From the NCBI RefSeq assembly GCF_039543825.1, contig NZ_BAABKM010000002.1, forward strand, positions 2,326,133-2,390,132: a DNA stretch of 64,000 nucleotides. Direction: 5' to 3'. This stretch comes from Nocardioides conyzicola. Its GTDB lineage: Bacteria; Actinomycetota; Actinomycetes; Propionibacteriales; Nocardioidaceae. The first letter of the stretch is position 1. The number at the start of each line of letters is the position of its first letter. Shown in pieces: positions 1-7,954 of the stretch. The notes beneath the pieces are model-generated. The model did not search any database, had not been told where the DNA came from, and saw nothing but the letters and a program-made list of their open reading frames with translations. A program made the position numbers and the translations under genes.

Positions 1-4
1 CCCC

Positions 5-358
5 ATGCCGGTCGAGATGGGTCGCGTGGAGTTCGACGCCCTCGTCGACCGTGCCCTCGACGGGATCCCCGACGAGATCGCCGCGCTGGTGCGCAACGTC
101 GCCGTGCTCGTCGAGGACGATCCGCCGGCTGACGACCCGGACCTGCTGGGGCTCTACGACGGGATCGCGCTCACCGAGCGCTGGGGCGACCCGATGATGG
201 AGCTGCCCGACCGCATCTTCGTCTTCCGCAACCCCCTCCTCGACATGTGCGAGAGCTCCGAGGAGCTCGAGGCCGAGGTCCGGATCACGGTCGTCCACGA
301 GATCGCGCACCACTTCGGCATCGACGACGACCGCCTCCACGACCTGGGCTACGCGTAG
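5..358 (+). CDS. zincin-like metallopeptidase family protein
   Basis: A 117-residue cytoplasmic protein with the zinc-protease motif HEIAHHFG near the C-terminus (about residues 99-106), followed by the conserved D-R-L-x-D-L-G-Y tail. Length and the terminal HExxH match the small actinobacterial metallopeptidase family (PF06262-like). Substrate is unknown. The ATG at position 5 is the first in frame, but only four bases precede it, so an upstream start outside the window cannot be excluded. Its 3' end overlaps the convergent fluoride-channel gene by 10 bases. Confidence 0.85.
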   Translation: MPVEMGRVEFDALVDRALDGIPDEIAALVRNVAVLVEDDPPADDPDLLGLYDGIALTERWGDPMMELPDRIFVFRNPLLDMCESSEELEAEVRITVVHEIAHHFGIDDDRLHDLGYA

Positions 359-675
359 AGCCAGAAGCCGGCGGCACACGCCGCCAGCGACACCGCGACC
401 GTCCCGACGGCGTACGCCGCCCCGCGCCGCGGGCCGAGCCCGTGGGTCTGCACCGCGAACGCCGAGTACGTCGTGAAGCCGCCGCAGAAGCCGGTGCCCA
501 GCAGCGCCATCGCGTGACCGGACAGCGCCATCGCCGAGAGGGCGCCGAGCAGGGCCGAGCCGACCACGTTGACCGCGAACGTGCCCCACGGCCAGCGGTC
601 GTCGTACCGGCTCGCGACCACGAACCGCAGCGCCGCGCCGACCGCGGCGCCGAGGGCGACCAGGAGCGGGGTCAC
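349..675 (-). CDS. crcB: fluoride ion channel CrcB/Fluc, second subunit
   Basis: Small membrane protein of 108 residues with four hydrophobic segments. It carries the family signatures GAALRF near the N-terminus, GTFAVNVVGS in TM2 and GFCGGFTTYSAF before TM3. Fluc proteins form antiparallel dimers that export fluoride; adjacent paired genes often form heterodimers. The start is the GTG at 675, whose last bases overlap the stop of the upstream crcB copy (GTGA, 672-675), so the pair should be translationally coupled. Confidence 0.9.
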   Translation of the reverse strand: MTPLLVALGAAVGAALRFVVASRYDDRWPWGTFAVNVVGSALLGALSAMALSGHAMALLGTGFCGGFTTYSAFAVQTHGLGPRRGAAYAVGTVAVSLAACAAGFWLYA

Positions 676-1067
676 TCGTCGCCCCCTTGGCGCGTCCAGC
701 GGTCGGCGACCGTGACGGCCAGCAGGCAGGCCGCGACGGTGCCGACCAGGTAGGTCACCGCCAGCCCGGTCCGGCCGTGGTCGAGCAGGGCGCGGGACTG
801 CTCCGAGTACGCCGACAGGGTGGTGAACCCGCCGAGCACCCCCGGACCGAGCGCGACCGCGAGCGCCCGCCGCCGGCGTACGGCGCCGAACGCGGGCAGC
901 AGCGCCAGCACGAACGAGCCGGCCACGTTGATCGCGAAGATCGCCCACGGGAAGGCGTCGGCGTCGGCCGGGAACGCCTCGGTGAGCCCCCACCGGGCGA
1001 GGGCGCCGACGGCGCCGCCCACGGCGACAGCGGCCAGGAGCCGGGGCGCCGGGGCGCCGGGGGTCAC
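672..1067 (-). CDS. crcB: fluoride ion channel CrcB/Fluc, first subunit
   Basis: A 131-residue four-helix membrane protein with GALARWGL, WAIFAINVAGS and GVLGGFTTLSAYS, the CrcB signatures. I start it at the GTG at 1067 because that codon overlaps the stop of the preceding ATPase gene (GTGA, 1064-1067), the same arrangement as at the next junction; the ATG at 1115 would lie well inside the upstream gene. With the second crcB it probably forms a heterodimeric fluoride exporter. No fluoride riboswitch could be recognised upstream. Confidence 0.88.
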   Translation of the reverse strand: MTPGAPAPRLLAAVAVGGAVGALARWGLTEAFPADADAFPWAIFAINVAGSFVLALLPAFGAVRRRRALAVALGPGVLGGFTTLSAYSEQSRALLDHGRTGLAVTYLVGTVAACLLAVTVADRWTRQGGDE

Positions 1068-1996
1068 GACAGGCTGCTCTGGTTCTCGGATCGAGACACG
1101 GGCGCATCCTGCCACGGGAGCGGGGCCTCGCCGCGCTCCTGCCGGACGAACTCACTGAGGAACCAGCGCTGGAAGCGCTGCTGCTCGGGGGTGCGCGCCA
1201 GGGACAGCAGGCGCTTCTCGCGGCAGAACGCGTCGGCGAGCTCGAGCAGCTCGATGAAGCGCCCGATCGTCGCCGCGGTCTCGCGCGGGATCGCGACCCG
1301 GAGGTCGGCGGTCGCGGCGCCCGTCGCCAGCGCCTCCTCGATCTGGTCGGCACCGATCCCGTCGCGCAGGTCGCGCTCGAGCGAGCCGAAGAGCTCGGAG
1401 AGGTCCTTGGCGAGCGGGTAGTCGGTCTCGTGGGCGAGCGACAGCAGCCGCACCTCGCGGCGCAGCTCGCGGTAGTGGCGCTGGAACTCGATGTACATGC
1501 GCAGCGGTACGCCGATGATGTCGATGCGCATGTCGGTCGGCGACGGAGCCCGGCGTACGTCGACCACCTGGCCGGTCACCACGCCCTCGGCCGGCTCGCC
1601 GCCGGGCTCGGTCGCGGGCGCGAACCAGACGGTCTTGCCGTTCTCCTCGAGGTCGACGCCCCAGGCGGTCGAGCAGCGGGCGACGATGCCCAGGCCACGC
1701 CCGAAGGTGAGCAGGAGGTCGTCCTCGTCGGCGACCGCGGAGGGCATCTGCGGGAGCTCGGTGGACCCGTCGTGGACCTCCACGCGCGGGTGCTCGGCGG
1801 TGCCGCGCACCCGGACCGTCAGCGGCAGCACGGCGTGCAGCAGCGCGTTGGTCACCAGCTCGGAGACGCCGAGCTCGGCGCACTCGACGAGGTCGTCGCG
1901 GCCGATGTCACGGCAGGTCTCGACCACCCATCGGCGTGCGTCTTGCACGCCGCGGGGACCCGAGCCCAGCGAGAGGGCGGGCCTGTTCAGCGGCAA
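1064..1996 (-). CDS. ATP-binding protein with RsbW-like HATPase domain
   Basis: A 310-residue protein. Residues about 15-130 look like the HATPase_c_2 fold of anti-sigma/serine kinases of the RsbW/SpoIIAB type: the N box is ELVTNALLHA and a later G-rich segment reads FGRGLGIV. The C-terminal half (about 155-300) is helical, with no recognised domain, and may sense or bind a partner. No sigma factor or anti-sigma antagonist lies next to it, so the target is unknown. The start is a TTG at 1996; a shorter start is possible. It heads an operon with the two crcB genes. Confidence 0.75.
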   Translation of the reverse strand: MPLNRPALSLGSGPRGVQDARRWVVETCRDIGRDDLVECAELGVSELVTNALLHAVLPLTVRVRGTAEHPRVEVHDGSTELPQMPSAVADEDDLLLTFGRGLGIVARCSTAWGVDLEENGKTVWFAPATEPGGEPAEGVVTGQVVDVRRAPSPTDMRIDIIGVPLRMYIEFQRHYRELRREVRLLSLAHETDYPLAKDLSELFGSLERDLRDGIGADQIEEALATGAATADLRVAIPRETAATIGRFIELLELADAFCREKRLLSLARTPEQQRFQRWFLSEFVRQERGEAPLPWQDAPVSRSENQSSLS

Positions 1997-2253
1997 GGTC
2001 GGTCTCCACGAAGAGGCTGAGCAGAGTTGGTGCCAATCCCGGCTCGTGTACCCCTGGGATTTCGCGGTGAAACCTTCGGGTCGACCTCGGTATCAGCGGT
2101 CCAGACCGGTCCCTGCCGCGGAACTCGTCGTGCGTCGCCGATGTGAGCGACGAGACCCCCCAGATTGCGGGAATCGGGCCTCCGGGCGGAACAATGGGGT
2201 ACGCGGACCGTGTTCTCTTGGCACGATCCAACACCGGAAGTGAAAGGCCCGTG

Positions 2254-3747
2254 ATGGCAGCGACGCAGCCGACCCAGCAGGCGACCGAACGACACCAGGT
2301 GGTGATCATCGGCTCGGGGTTCGGAGGACTCTTCGGGACCAAGCAGCTCCGCCGCTCGGACGTCGACGTCACCGTCATCGCCAAGACGACCCACCACCTC
2401 TTCCAGCCGCTGCTCTACCAGGTGGCGACCGGCATCCTGTCGCAGGGCGAGATCGCCCCGCCGACGCGCGAGATCCTCAGCGGTCAGAAGAACGCGCAGG
2501 TGCTCCTCGGCGAGGTCACCGAGATCGACCTGGACGCGCACACCGTCACCTCGCAGGTGCTCGGCCGCTCGACGGTCACGCCGTACGACTCGCTCATCGT
2601 GGCGGCCGGTGCTGGTCAGTCCTACTTCGGCAACGACCACTTCGCCGAGTTCGCTCCCGGCATGAAGAGCATCGACGACGCGCTCGAGCTGCGCGGCCGG
2701 ATCTTCGGGGCCTTCGAGCTCGCGGAGATCGGCGCCGCCCGCGGCGAGAACATCGACCACCTGCTGACCTTCGTGGTCGTGGGGGCCGGCCCGACCGGCG
2801 TCGAGATGGCGGGCCAGATCGCCGAGCTCGCCCACCGCACGCTGCACAAGGACTTCCGGGCGATCAACACCCGGCAGGCCCGCGTCATCCTCGTCGACGC
2901 CGCCCCGCAGGTGCTCCCGCCGTTCGGCGCCAAGCTCGGTGCCAAGGCCAAGACCGAGCTGGAGAAGCTCGGCGTCGAGGTCGTCCTCGGCGCGATGGTG
3001 ACCGACGTCGACGAGCGCGGCATCGAGATGAAGTTCAAGGACGGCCGCGTCGAGCGCAGCGAGGCCGTCACCAAGATCTGGGCGGCCGGCGTGCAGGCCA
3101 ACCCGCTCGGCAAGACGCTGTCCGACCAGACCGGCGCCCCGCTCGACCGGGCCGGCCGGATCGCGGTCAACCCCGACCTGACGCTGCCGGGCCACCCGGA
3201 GGTCTTCGTCGTCGGCGACATGATCAACCTCGACCACCTCCCCGGCGTCGCGCAGGTCGCGATCCAAGGCGCGAAGTACGCCGCGAAGGAGATCGACCAC
3301 CGGCTCAAGTCGAAGGCCTCGCAGGGCCCCTTCCACTACTTCGACAAGGGCTCGATGGCGATTATCAGCCGGTTCCGCGCGGTCGCGCTGATCGGCAAGC
3401 TGCGCGTCACCGGCGTGCTCGCCTGGCTGATGTGGCTGGCGCTGCACCTCATCTACATCACCGGCTTCAAGAGCCGCGTGACCGCGCTGCTCCACTGGGC
3501 CGTGTCGTTCATCGGCCGGGGCCGCTCGGAGCGCACCACGACCGAGCAGCAGATCTTCGCGCGCAGCGCGCTGAGCCGGCTCAAGCGCGGTGCCGCCGAC
3601 CTGGTCTCCGACCCCGGGGCGTACGACGCCGCGCGGGCCATGCTCGAGACCACGCGTCGGGCCGAGCTGGAGGAGCGGGCGCTCGAGGAGGCCCGCCTGA
3701 CCGACGCCGGCGAGCGCGGCATCCCGGTCGAGCAGCGGGTGGGCTGA
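2254..3747 (+). CDS. ndh: type II NADH dehydrogenase (NDH-2)
   Basis: A 497-residue flavoprotein that oxidises NADH and reduces menaquinone at the membrane without pumping protons. Visible motifs: FAD-binding VVIIGSGFGGLFG at the N-terminus, NADH-binding VVVGAGPTGVEMAG in the middle, and FVVGDM for the second flavin contact. The C-terminal third has the membrane-binding segment around AWLMWLALHLIYITGF followed by a charged helix, as in mycobacterial Ndh. I use the ATG at 2254 (AAAGG at 2243-2247 as ribosome site; a GTG lies three bases upstream) rather than the in-frame ATG at 2143, because the extra 37 residues are low-complexity and precede the conserved N-terminus. Confidence 0.93.
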   Translation: MAATQPTQQATERHQVVIIGSGFGGLFGTKQLRRSDVDVTVIAKTTHHLFQPLLYQVATGILSQGEIAPPTREILSGQKNAQVLLGEVTEIDLDAHTVTSQVLGRSTVTPYDSLIVAAGAGQSYFGNDHFAEFAPGMKSIDDALELRGRIFGAFELAEIGAARGENIDHLLTFVVVGAGPTGVEMAGQIAELAHRTLHKDFRAINTRQARVILVDAAPQVLPPFGAKLGAKAKTELEKLGVEVVLGAMVTDVDERGIEMKFKDGRVERSEAVTKIWAAGVQANPLGKTLSDQTGAPLDRAGRIAVNPDLTLPGHPEVFVVGDMINLDHLPGVAQVAIQGAKYAAKEIDHRLKSKASQGPFHYFDKGSMAIISRFRAVALIGKLRVTGVLAWLMWLALHLIYITGFKSRVTALLHWAVSFIGRGRSERTTTEQQIFARSALSRLKRGAADLVSDPGAYDAARAMLETTRRAELEERALEEARLTDAGERGIPVEQRVG

Positions 3748-3750
3748 GCC

Positions 3751-4410
3751 CTACTCGAAGGACGCCGGCTTCTCCTCGGGCTGCTCGCGGGCCCACCGCG
3801 GCAGGATGAAGAGGCCCTCGGCCTCGACGGTGATGCCCTCGGCGTCGGAGAGATGTCCCCGCGCCCAGGTCTTGATGCCTTCGCTGCGCTCGATCCACGC
3901 CTCGGCGCGCAGGTCGCCCAGCGGCGTCGCCCGGCGGTAGGTCAGCGTCAGGCTTGCGGTCATACCGGGCTTGCCGCCGGCGCCGGTCGCCTCGCCGAGC
4001 ATCTGGTCGAGGACCAGGGCCGACACCCCACCGTGCACGAGCCCGGGAGGGCCCTCGTACGCCGCGCCGAGGTGGAAGTCCGCCCAGGCCCGGCCGGTGC
4101 TCTCGCGCCCGATCTCGAGCGGCGGCGCGACCGCGTTGCGGAGCCCGACGACGGTGTTGCCCCAGTGCCGGCCGCGGTTGTTGACGGCGTACGGGCCATC
4201 GAGCTGGCGGGCCTGCAGCCGCGCCACGATCCCCTCGAGCTCGGCCTGGATCCCCGCGACCTCGGCGTGGTCGATCTCGCTGCGGATCGTCGCGTCGACG
4301 AGCTCCCGGACGACCTCGGTGAACGGGCCGTAGAGCGCCGCCTCGCGCTCGACCTGCTCCGGAGTGCTCGGGACGCGCTGGGGGAGGGCCACCGGCCGAT
4401 CGTAGAACAC
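3751..4410 (-). CDS. PaaI-like hotdog thioesterase
   Basis: About 219 residues. The C-terminal half is a hotdog domain with the motif PPGLVHGGVSALVLDQMLG, which holds the catalytic-site HGG and the helix that follows it, as in PaaI/acyl-CoA thioesterases. The N-terminal half is a helical extension typical of actinobacterial members. It probably hydrolyses an acyl-CoA. The start is uncertain: GTG at 4410 or 4392 are both reasonable. The ATG at 4476 would share a CATG with the divergent acetyltransferase start and leave no promoter. It converges on ndh with a 3-base gap. Confidence 0.8.
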   Translation of the reverse strand: MFYDRPVALPQRVPSTPEQVEREAALYGPFTEVVRELVDATIRSEIDHAEVAGIQAELEGIVARLQARQLDGPYAVNNRGRHWGNTVVGLRNAVAPPLEIGRESTGRAWADFHLGAAYEGPPGLVHGGVSALVLDQMLGEATGAGGKPGMTASLTLTYRRATPLGDLRAEAWIERSEGIKTWARGHLSDAEGITVEAEGLFILPRWAREQPEEKPASFE

Positions 4411-4474
4411 GTTCCAGTTCGGCTCGCCGGAAACCCGGTCGCCCGCACCGGCGCCGGGTTGATGGAATGAGGCC

Positions 4475-5026
4475 ATGACCGCCCTCCGCGATCCCGCCAC
4501 CGCCCACGCCGCCTCCTGGATCGCGACGATGCGCGAGTTCCACGCGGGTGGCGAGGAGCACGTGCACGGTGCCGGGCTGTGGGACCTCGAGAGCGTCGAC
4601 CTCACCGAGGCCGGGTGCGCAGTTGTCGTCGAGCACCTGCGCGCGCAGGCGGACCCGGCGACCGAGCTCGCCGACAACCTGGTGCACTGCACCTACCTCT
4701 GGATCACCGACGGCGACCCCGAGGAGGTCGTCGGCTTCCTCGCGCTGCGCCACGCGCTCACCCCGTGGCTGCTCGAGGAGGGCGGTCACATCGGCTACGC
4801 GGTCCGGCCCTCGCGCCGCAGGCAGGGCCACGCGTCGCGCGCGCTGGCCCTCGCCGTACGCCGTGCCGGCGAGCTCGGCATCGCCCGCGCACTGGTCACC
4901 TGCGACGAGGACAACGACGGCTCGCGCCGGACGATCGAGCGCTGCGGCGGGGTCTACGAGGACTCCCGCAACGGCAAGCGGCGCTACTGGATCGACACGG
5001 CAGCGAGCGGCCCGGAGAAGGAATGA
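4475..5026 (+). CDS. GNAT family N-acetyltransferase
   Basis: A 183-residue protein with the acetyl-CoA binding signature at GYAVRPSRRRQGHASRAL (Q/RxxGxA type) and the following C-terminal GNAT strand and helix (LVTCDEDNDGSRRTIERCGG). It resembles acetyltransferases that modify small molecules or protein N-termini, but the substrate cannot be read from sequence. It begins at the ATG at 4475, directly divergent from the thioesterase gene. Confidence 0.82.
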   Translation: MTALRDPATAHAASWIATMREFHAGGEEHVHGAGLWDLESVDLTEAGCAVVVEHLRAQADPATELADNLVHCTYLWITDGDPEEVVGFLALRHALTPWLLEEGGHIGYAVRPSRRRQGHASRALALAVRRAGELGIARALVTCDEDNDGSRRTIERCGGVYEDSRNGKRRYWIDTAASGPEKE

Positions 5027-5161
5027 ACCGCCGGGGTCTCGGGCCCGCCGGCGGTTCAATCCCGGGAGAGGCTAGGGACTCCCCGACGGGCGCGGAACCT
5101 CTTGGCCGAAACCCTGGGGTCCAAATGGCCCGGTTGCCCGACCAGGTGGACGGCCGCTCGG

Positions 5162-5234
5162 TAGGCCCCGTGGGACTCGAACCCACAACCCGCGGATTAA
5201 AAGTCCGATGCTCTGCCAATTGAGCTAGGGGCCC
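5162..5234 (-). tRNA. tRNA-Lys (anticodon TTT)
   Basis: Read on the minus strand, the 73 bases fold as a cloverleaf. The acceptor arm starts GGGCCCC, followed by TA and the D stem GCTC/GAGC. The anticodon stem CGGA/TCCG encloses loop CTTTTAA with anticodon TTT, and the T arm is GTGGG-TTCGAGT-CCCAC. The discriminator is A and the CCA end is not encoded. Position 1-72 is a G-U wobble instead of the usual G-C. Confidence 0.97.
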
Positions 5235-5381
5235 GGGAGATGAGCGCACAGCGTATCGGGAGGGTCCGGGGGCACCCCGGTGGTCCTGTCGTCGGCACGC
5301 TCCGAGGAGATATCTTCAAGGTTTCCGCAAGGTCCGGCAGATCCCTTGGGGACGACCGGAGCGGCCGCTAACGTTGTCTTC

Positions 5382-5421
5382 ACAAGCCGCGCTGGTGACC
5401 CGAGACGCCAGCGCGGCTTGT
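5382..5421. terminator. strong 14-bp stem-loop, terminator-like, in the gap upstream of cspA
   Basis: Perfect inverted repeat with left arm 5382-5395 and right arm 5408-5421, a 12-base loop, and a T-rich run (TTTCTATTTC) on the plus-strand side. No annotated plus-strand gene ends just upstream; the neighbour is the minus-strand tRNA. It may end a small RNA or attenuate the long cspA leader. The rest of 5235-5724 has no convincing gene; a 36-codon open frame at 5580-5690 was not accepted. Confidence 0.6.
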
Positions 5422-5724
5422 TTCTATTTCGGCCCAGTGAGCTCGCCTGGGAGCGCCGTTCGTCACGCGTCCGTAGCACAACCTTCATCCGCGACGTGAG
5501 AAAAAGGCGGCCGGGGAGGTTCGCTCGGCAGCGATGGTTGGTAACGTGTCGTCTGCAACAGGTGCAAGTTCCAGCAGGTATGACGCCGGCGGAGTTTGTG
5601 ATCCAACGGCGTTTCTTCTTTCGTGGGCCTACCACTCATGCGAAGTCGGAGCGACGTGTCACCGCACCTGATGTGGGACCGTCGAAGTGACGGTCTCTCG
5701 CCCCGACAGAGGAGTAACGAGCAC

Positions 5725-5928
5725 ATGGCTCAGGGCACCGTTAAGTGGTTCAACGCAGAAAAGGGCTTCGGCTTCATCGCTCAGGACGGCGGCGGCGACG
5801 ACGTCTTCGTCCACTACTCGGCGATTCAGACCCAGGGCTACAAGTCCCTGGACGAGAACCAGAAGGTCGAGTTCGAGGTCACCCAGGGTCCCAAGGGCCC
5901 GCAGGCGGAGAACGTCCGCGCGCTGTGA
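5725..5928 (+). CDS. cspA: cold-shock protein (CspA family)
   Basis: A 67-residue single cold-shock domain beginning [18 protein letters not shown]. It contains both RNA-binding motifs, KGFGFI (RNP1) and VFVHY (RNP2). It binds single-stranded RNA and DNA as an RNA chaperone or antiterminator. AGAGGAG at 5708-5714 serves as ribosome site. The gene is single, preceded by a long gene-free stretch compatible with a structured leader, and closed by a strong terminator at 5957-5989. Confidence 0.97.
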   Translation: MAQGTVKWFNAEKGFGFIAQDGGGDDVFVHYSAIQTQGYKSLDENQKVEFEVTQGPKGPQAENVRAL

Positions 5929-5956
5929 TCTGACGGCCGTCCGAGCGACGGCCTGG

Positions 5957-5989
5957 AAGGGCTCCACCCGCGAGGGTGGGGCCCTTTCA
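5957..5989 (+). terminator. Rho-independent terminator of cspA
   Basis: Arms 5957-5969 and 5974-5986 pair almost perfectly around the tetraloop GCGA, followed by TTTCATCATTT. It lies 29 bases after the cspA stop. Confidence 0.85.
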
Positions 5990-6134
5990 TCATTTCGGGG
6001 GGCCCGGTTGGAGCGCTGGTATGGCCCGGACGGGTCACTTTTGGGATTGCGGCGTTTGTCACCGTGACGGTCGGGCACCCTGAGCGTTAGGGGAGGTTGA
6101 CCAGCAGATGCGCAGAACGCAGGGGAGGGATGAC

Positions 6135-6299
6135 GTGCACGATCAGTTCGACATCTCCCTGGAGGACTCCGATCTGCTCGGCGAGGTCGAGCTCACGACC
6201 AACCTGATCATCGCGGCCAGCGAGTCCGACGAGCACCTGTCCCTCGACGAGATCGACAAGATCCTCGGGGTCGTCCCGCCGCCGCGCAGCGAGGCCTGA
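6135..6299 (+). CDS. small acidic hypothetical protein
   Basis: A 54-residue, strongly acidic protein (many Asp/Glu, core LLGEVELTTNLIIAAS) with no recognised domain. I start at the GTG at 6135 because GGGAGGGATGAC lies directly upstream; an ATG at 6108 is in frame but lacks a ribosome site. No cysteines, signal peptide or membrane segment. The C-terminal helix LSLDEIDKILGV suggests a small partner-binding protein. It stands alone between cspA and the csoR operator. Confidence 0.7.
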   Translation: MHDQFDISLEDSDLLGEVELTTNLIIAASESDEHLSLDEIDKILGVVPPPRSEA

Positions 6300-6314
6300 C
6301 GGCTCGTCGGCCGC

Positions 6315-6331
6315 ATACCCCTGAGGGGTAT
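6315..6331. promoter_or_regulatory. CsoR-type copper operator
   Basis: A perfect 7-bp inverted repeat, ATACCCC-TGA-GGGGTAT, 9 bases before the csoR start. It matches the known actinobacterial CsoR/RicR operator pattern TACCCC...GGGGTA, so autoregulation of csoR-copZ is expected. Confidence 0.85.
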
Positions 6332-6340
6332 CATGGCGGT

Positions 6341-6634
6341 ATGAGCGAGCACCAGCACGGCTACATCCAGCGCAAGGACGACTATCTCCGTCGGCTGCGT
6401 CGGATCGAGGGCCAGGCCCGCGGTCTGCAGCGCATGGTCGAGGAGGAGCAGTACTGCATCGACATCCTCACCCAGGTCGCGGCGATGACGAAGGCCCTGC
6501 AGGCGGTCTCCCTCGGCCTCGTGGAGGAGCACCTGACCCACTGCGTGGTCGATGCCGCCCGAGCGAGCGACGAGGCGGCGCAGGAGAAGATCGGCGAGGC
6601 CGTCGAGGCCATCACCCGGCTGGTGAAGTCGTGA
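6341..6634 (+). CDS. csoR: copper-sensing repressor CsoR
   Basis: A 97-residue all-helical repressor of the CsoR/RcnR family. The Cu(I)-binding triad is present with the spacing of the characterised mycobacterial protein: Cys39, His64 and Cys68. In the apo state it would bind the palindrome at 6315-6331 and release it on Cu(I) binding. Its stop overlaps the GTG start of copZ (GTGA at 6631-6634). Confidence 0.95.
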   Translation: MSEHQHGYIQRKDDYLRRLRRIEGQARGLQRMVEEEQYCIDILTQVAAMTKALQAVSLGLVEEHLTHCVVDAARASDEAAQEKIGEAVEAITRLVKS

Positions 6635-6846
6635 GCGCTCCGACCACGAGCGCGTGGCAGGTCGAGGGCATGACCTGCGGGCACTGTGTCGCCGCGGTCA
6701 CCGAGGAGCTCACCGCGCTGGACGGCGTACGCACGGTCGAGGTCGTCCTCGAGACCGGCGCCGTCACCGTGACCAGTGACGACCAGCTCGACCGGGTCGC
6801 CGTCGCGGCCGCCGTCGAGGAGGCGGGCTACCGGCTCGTCTCCTGA
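6631..6846 (+). CDS. copZ: heavy-metal-associated domain copper chaperone
   Basis: A 71-residue HMA domain with the metal-binding motif GMTCGHC at residues 13-19. It would bind Cu(I) through the two cysteines and pass it to a P-type ATPase, which is not in this window. GTG start within the csoR stop; co-transcribed from the CsoR-regulated promoter. It converges on the next gene with a 1-base gap. Confidence 0.93.
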   Translation: MSAPTTSAWQVEGMTCGHCVAAVTEELTALDGVRTVEVVLETGAVTVTSDDQLDRVAVAAAVEEAGYRLVS

Positions 6847-6847
6847 C

Positions 6848-7909
6848 CTAGCAGGTCGCGAACAGCACCGGCCCGCTGGACAGGTCGGAGAAGACGTACG
6901 AGCCCGACGTGGGGGACAGGTCGATCGTGACCAGGTCCCCGTCGGCCGTCGCCGACTCGACGGAGAACCGGTCGGAGAAGTCGCCCCCCTGGCCTGGTGC
7001 CGGGCCGGCGGCGAGGGTCGCGCGGCTCCGGGCGTTGGTGCGGGCCTGCGCGTCGTCCGCGAACGCCATCACGGCCCGGACGTCGCCACCCGGCTGCACC
7101 GACATCGCGTACGCCGTCATCGGGTCGACCGTGCCGGCGTCCTCGATCAGCCGGTCGGCGGTCGCCTGGTCGTCGGCGTCGGCCTGGCTCATCGCGAGCT
7201 TGGAGCAGACGTTGTCGCCGTCGTACACGGCCGCCGAGAGCGGCTCCCCGGAGCCGCTGACGACCGAGCGCATCGGCGCGGGCACGGTGTCCTGGCCGAG
7301 CTCGTCGACGACCTGGCCCAGGTAGTCCTCCCGGTCGCTGGTGAGGACGAGACCACGGTCGGCGTCGAGCGCGACGTACTGCAGCTCGGGGGTGAGGTCC
7401 GCGCCGATCTCGGGCAGGAGGGTGTCGCCACCGACCCAGACGCCGTCGCCTCTCGTGGGTCGGGTGAACCCCGCGTCCTCGAGGTCGTCGCCCACGCCGT
7501 CGAAGTCCGAGCCGTCGGTGAGCTTGATGATGACCACGGCACCCTGGGTCGACTGGCTGAAGAGCTCCCACGCGGCGTTGGCGGGGGAGAAGCCGAAGTG
7601 GCTCTGGAGCACCGGTGCCGACTGCACCAGGGCCGACGCCGAGGTCAGGTCGTCGTCGAACGCGTCGTCCAGGAAGGACTGCACGTCGTCGGCCGACGAG
7701 TCCGCGTCGAGGTGGGCGCCCGCGCGCTTGCGGACCGCCGACCAGTCCGTCCAGGAGAGGCGCTCGGCGTCGGGCGGCGCGTACGCCGTCGCCTGTTCGA
7801 AGGTGGTCTCGTCGCGACCCTGCCACCAGTGCACCGCGACGATCACTGCGGCGGCGAGGAGGGCCAGGCCGACCAGCGCCACGACCACGATCGTCAGGCG
7901 TTTGCGCAC
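6848..7909 (-). CDS. membrane-anchored extracytoplasmic hypothetical protein
   Basis: A 353-residue protein with one N-terminal transmembrane segment (about residues 5-27, IVVVALVGLALLAAAVIVAV) after the positive MRKR, so the rest faces outside. The outer domain is acidic with few cysteines (NVCSK and the terminal FATC), which could form one disulfide. I do not recognise a family; similar single-pass proteins are common in actinobacteria. It is divergent from the mutT1-like gene, 45 bases away. Confidence 0.75.
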   Translation of the reverse strand: MRKRLTIVVVALVGLALLAAAVIVAVHWWQGRDETTFEQATAYAPPDAERLSWTDWSAVRKRAGAHLDADSSADDVQSFLDDAFDDDLTSASALVQSAPVLQSHFGFSPANAAWELFSQSTQGAVVIIKLTDGSDFDGVGDDLEDAGFTRPTRGDGVWVGGDTLLPEIGADLTPELQYVALDADRGLVLTSDREDYLGQVVDELGQDTVPAPMRSVVSGSGEPLSAAVYDGDNVCSKLAMSQADADDQATADRLIEDAGTVDPMTAYAMSVQPGGDVRAVMAFADDAQARTNARSRATLAAGPAPGQGGDFSDRFSVESATADGDLVTIDLSPTSGSYVFSDLSSGPVLFATC

Positions 7910-7954
7910 GGGCGGGTCTCCTCTTCGGGCCGGGCTGGTGTGAGACTAGTTCGT

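Noticed and set aside
2143..2253. Upstream ATG extending ndh by 37 residues
   Set aside because: The extra part is unlike NDH-2 N-termini; the ATG at 2254 has a ribosome site and sits directly before the conserved FAD motif.
5580..5690. 36-codon frame upstream of cspA
   Set aside because: No similarity recognised and no ribosome site; it may belong to the cspA leader but that is not supported.
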